A stretch of 64,000 nt of DNA from Marinomonas polaris DSM 16579 (GTDB taxonomy: Bacteria > Pseudomonadota > Gammaproteobacteria > Pseudomonadales > Marinomonadaceae). The translations under genes and the position numbers were made by a program. The notes under the pieces were generated by a model. It was given only the letters and a program-made list of their open reading frames with translations, was not told where the DNA came from and did not search any database. Within the stretch, counting starts at the first letter, position 1, and the number at the start of each line of letters is the position of its first letter. Location of the stretch: the NCBI RefSeq assembly GCF_900129155.1, contig NZ_FQVF01000005.1:124001-188000 (forward strand). The letters run 5' to 3'. This document shows, piece by piece, positions 61,717 through 64,000 of this stretch.

Positions 61717-62396
61717 TGAAAGCATCAAAAAAGTTACCTACAGAACCTTTATCTATCAAGGCAATGCCACAAGAAACCATTTGGTGGTTGCCTCGTCATG
61801 AGGAAAAGCTCGCCGAAAAAAATGCCATGGAGCGAGTGGATTTGGTGTTCCTTGGGGATTCCATCACGCAAGCTTGGGAGAAAGAAGGCGCGGATGTTTG
61901 GCAGGCTTTTTATCAACCAAGGCATGCACTGAATTTAGGATTCAATGGTGATAAAACAGAGAACGTTTTATGGCGACTTGCCCATGGGGAAGTCGATAAT
62001 ATTCAGCCTAAGTTATTGGTTTTATTAGTTGGTACGAATAACGCAGGTCATCGCATGGACAAAGCTGAAGATACAGCGTTGGGTATTAAGCAGATTTTGT
62101 CTGTATTGGCAGAAAAGTTACCGCAGACAAAAATTCTGCTCTTGGCTATTTTCCCTCGTAGTGCGAAACCAACGCAGAAACTGCGTATGTTGAACAACGA
62201 AGTGAATCAGATTATTTGCAGCTATGCAGATGATAAAAAGATATTTTTCCAAGACATTAATCACGTTTTTCTGGATGAAAAAGGTCGCTTAACCAGTAAT
62301 ATTATGAGTGATTTTTTACACCCCAACGCTAGCCAATATCAAATTTTTGCTGATGCCATAGAGCCTTATATAGTTGAGTTAATGGCAGAAAATTAA
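61716..62396 (+). CDS. SGNH/GDSL hydrolase (PAF-acetylhydrolase-like)
   Basis: 226 residues without signal peptide. Block I VFLGDSITQAWEKEG holds the catalytic Ser, block II LGFNGDKTENVLWRL gives the oxyanion Gly, block III LLVGTNNAGHRM gives Asn, and block V FLHPNASQY gives His (with the Asp two residues before in SDFLHP). Most similar to PAF-AH beta-like acetylesterases. Coupling with a GNAT gene suggests that acetyl groups are added and removed on a shared substrate, but this is speculation. Confidence 0.9.
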   Translation: MKASKKLPTEPLSIKAMPQETIWWLPRHEEKLAEKNAMERVDLVFLGDSITQAWEKEGADVWQAFYQPRHALNLGFNGDKTENVLWRLAHGEVDNIQPKLLVLLVGTNNAGHRMDKAEDTALGIKQILSVLAEKLPQTKILLLAIFPRSAKPTQKLRMLNNEVNQIICSYADDKKIFFQDINHVFLDEKGRLTSNIMSDFLHPNASQYQIFADAIEPYIVELMAEN

Positions 62397-62424
62397 TTTT
62401 ATGGTGAAGGTTTTTCGTTTAATT

Positions 62425-62487
62425 CTACGTATTAATACTGAGTCTAGTACGTAGTTTCCGCTTTATAAAGTCGGTATTCGTACGAAT
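62425..62487. promoter_or_regulatory. Two palindromic sites upstream of the TRAP operon
   Basis: CTACGTA (62425-62431) and TACGTAG (62448-62454) form a spaced inverted repeat, and ATTCGTACGAAT (62476-62487) is a perfect 12-base palindrome. Both are in the leader of the TRAP binding protein gene. They look like operators; the regulator is not in the window. Confidence 0.45.
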
Positions 62488-62569
62488 TGTTTGCACTTTC
62501 TGTACGCGCGATTATTAATCCTGCTCGATCTTAAATTATAAAAAATAAGACTACAGGATGATAAAAACA

Positions 62570-63655
62570 ATGAAATCCTTAAAACTCACAACTCTTGTTG
62601 CTGCAACCGCAGTGGCATTAAGCGCTTTCTCTTTACCTGCTCTCGCAGCAGAAAAAGTCTACAAATTGAAAATGGCCGAGACTTGGGCAACTAACTTTCC
62701 TATCTTTGGTGATGCACCAAGAAACATGGTTCGTATTGCAGAAGAAATGTCTGGTGGCCGTCTTAAAATCACCATCGATTCTGCTAACAAACATAAAGCA
62801 CCTTTGGGTGTGTTTGATATGGTGCGTTCTGGCCAATACGACCTAGGCCACTCCGCGTCTTATTACTGGAAAGGTAAAGTTCCTAATACTGTTTATTTCA
62901 CCACTATGCCTTTTGGTATGACTGCGCCAGAGCAATACGGCTGGTTCTATTATGGTGATGGTATGAAGTTGATGGAAAAAGTGTATCAACCATTCGGTTT
63001 GCTTTCTTTCCCAGGTGGTAATACTGGCGTACAGATGGGCGGTTGGTTCAGAAAAGAGATCAATTCCGTTGAGGACCTACAAGGTCTGAAAATGCGTATT
63101 CCAGGTTTTGCCGGTGAAGTTTTAGCAAAACTAGGCGCAAAACCAACGAATATTCCACCAGGCGAGTTATACACAGCGCTTGAGCGTAACACGATTGATG
63201 CGCTTGAATGGGTTGGGCCGTCACTTGATTTGCGTATGGGCTTCCACAAAATTGCGCCTTACTACTACACAGGTTGGCATGAGCCTGCAACGGAACTTCA
63301 GTTCCTTGTGAACGAACGGACGTGGAAAAAACTGCCAGACGATCTTCGTGAAATATTGCGCGTAGCTATGAAGGTGTCAGCTTATGATATGTATATTCAG
63401 AGCTACCATGAAAGTGGTGTGAACTGGGCAACAATGAAATCTGAATACCCAGATATTCAAGTTAAAACCTTTCCTCAACCTGTTTTGAATGCGATGAAAA
63501 AAGCCAACGACGAACTTTTGACGGAAGAAGCGGCGAAAGATCCATTGGCGAAAGAAATTATCGATTCTCAGGCCGCGTACATGAAAACAGCACGTGTTTG
63601 GTCGAATATCTCCGATCGCGCTTATCTTGAAAGCGTTGACCGTCTAGATCAATAA
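62570..63655 (+). CDS. TRAP substrate-binding protein, TakP-like (2-oxo acid/lactate type)
   Basis: 361 residues with signal peptide (TTLVAATAVALSAFSLPALA). It closely resembles TakP of Rhodobacter in the ligand region: FPGGNTGVQMGGWFRKEINS, LQGLKMRIPGFAGEVLAKLG (ligand-binding Arg) and LERNTIDALEWVGPSLDL. TakP binds pyruvate and other 2-oxo acids with Na+; related proteins bind lactate. ATG 62570 with AGGAT upstream is preferred over ATG 62558, which lies directly on that site. The small permease gene follows after a hairpin. Confidence 0.9.
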   Translation: MKSLKLTTLVAATAVALSAFSLPALAAEKVYKLKMAETWATNFPIFGDAPRNMVRIAEEMSGGRLKITIDSANKHKAPLGVFDMVRSGQYDLGHSASYYWKGKVPNTVYFTTMPFGMTAPEQYGWFYYGDGMKLMEKVYQPFGLLSFPGGNTGVQMGGWFRKEINSVEDLQGLKMRIPGFAGEVLAKLGAKPTNIPPGELYTALERNTIDALEWVGPSLDLRMGFHKIAPYYYTGWHEPATELQFLVNERTWKKLPDDLREILRVAMKVSAYDMYIQSYHESGVNWATMKSEYPDIQVKTFPQPVLNAMKKANDELLTEEAAKDPLAKEIIDSQAAYMKTARVWSNISDRAYLESVDRLDQ

Positions 63656-63666
63656 AACCTCTGACA

Positions 63667-63703
63667 GGGTGAGTGAGTACTTAGTATGACCTCGCCCTTT
63701 GTC
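63667..63703 (+). terminator. Weak hairpin between TRAP binding-protein and permease genes
   Basis: GGGTGAG (63667-63673) pairs with CTCGCCC (63691-63697, one G-T pair), then a T-rich stretch. Probably partial attenuation. Confidence 0.45.
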
Positions 63704-63720
63704 TTTTCTAGGAGTTTGTT

Positions 63721-64000
63721 ATGTGGTTAATCGGCCTAGAACGGGGTATCGCTCGTTTTTCGAATCTACTGGGTATTCTTTCTACCATATTGTTTATTGG
63801 CCTGTTATTTAACGTTTTTTACGACGTTTTGATGCGTTATGCCTTTAACGATGTGTCGATCGGTATGCAAGAGCTGGAGTGGCATTTATATGCTGCGATT
63901 TTCTTATTAGGCATACCTTACGGTATTCAGCATGGTGGTCATGTACGTGTGGATTTGATTTATGAAAATTTATCGATTCGCGGTAAAGCTTGGATAGATT
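63721..64000 (+). CDS. TRAP transporter small permease (partial, cut by window end)
   Basis: The first 93 residues, starting MWLIGLERGIARFSNLLGIL, show two TM helices and the DctQ-type EWHLYAAIFLLGIPYGIQHG and HVRVDLIYENL. GGAG precedes the ATG by seven bases. Follows the TakP-like gene in an operon; the large permease should lie beyond the window. Confidence 0.88.
   Translation, partial: MWLIGLERGIARFSNLLGILSTILFIGLLFNVFYDVLMRYAFNDVSIGMQELEWHLYAAIFLLGIPYGIQHGGHVRVDLIYENLSIRGKAWID

Overview
The window looks like chromosomal DNA of a marine gammaproteobacterium of the Oceanospirillales, most like Marinomonas. This is inference from gene order and protein character: crc-like gene opposite pyrE, the slmA/argB/dut/coaBC/radC/rpmBG/mutM housekeeping block, several TRAP and ABC uptake systems, and moderate GC content. 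There is no CRISPR array, rRNA operon, insertion sequence or phage module.

Layout. 1-1.6 kb: end of a K+ channel gene and trmL. 1.7-1.95 kb: two identical tRNA-Phe genes with a terminator between them. 2-5.6 kb: a MASE1/CHASE hybrid histidine kinase and its Hpt partner. 5.7-12.5 kb: a glycerol-3-phosphate/glycerophosphodiester uptake cluster (ugpB-A-E-C, ugpQ, DeoR regulator, HAD phosphatase) behind a large operator-like inverted repeat. 12.5-19 kb: DUF808 protein, IclR regulator, CofD/YvcK-like protein, a receiver-CheC protein with a PAS protein that stops where a GGDEF domain would be expected, a retropepsin-like zinc-protease-family protein and a hexose-6-phosphate mutarotase. 19-28.8 kb: the housekeeping block, with hipBA inserted between radC and rpmB and no algC between argB and dut. 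29-34.2 kb: nucleoside ABC importer plus cytidine deaminase. 34.2-39.7 kb: AbrB-type membrane protein, RlpA-like lipoprotein, and a divergent pair of a PatZ-like lysine acetyltransferase and a histone-deacetylase-family protein, with a possible regulated small RNA or structured leader between them. 39.7-48.8 kb: HAD phosphatase, a TRAP transporter with a GlxA-type regulator, and the sulfate ABC transporter. 48.9-52 kb: a broken LysR gene and Fur-boxed feoAB.

52-59.6 kb is the accessory part. It holds a diguanylate cyclase, a cupin, several toxin-antitoxin-like genes (YhfG-like and NadS-like genes without partners, a complete ParE/YefM pair, a DUF4160 remnant next to a DUF2442-HTH fusion, a solitary RelB/StbD-like antitoxin), and an unusual signal-peptide/TM/helical-repeat protein. 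A trpR-trpE-trpG operon with a divergent TrpE lies inside it. 59.8-64 kb: DUF2202 ferritin-like protein, ElyC-like protein, GNAT-SGNH pair, and the start of a second TRAP transporter of the 2-oxo-acid (TakP-like) type, cut by the window end.

Taken together the region is mainly nutrient acquisition (glycerol-phosphates, nucleosides, sulfate, ferrous iron, organic acids) and signalling, interleaved with core nucleotide, arginine and DNA-repair genes. The least explained pieces are the 52-59.6 kb toxin-antitoxin neighbourhood, the acetylase/deacetylase intergenic region, and the CofD/CheC/PAS cluster.
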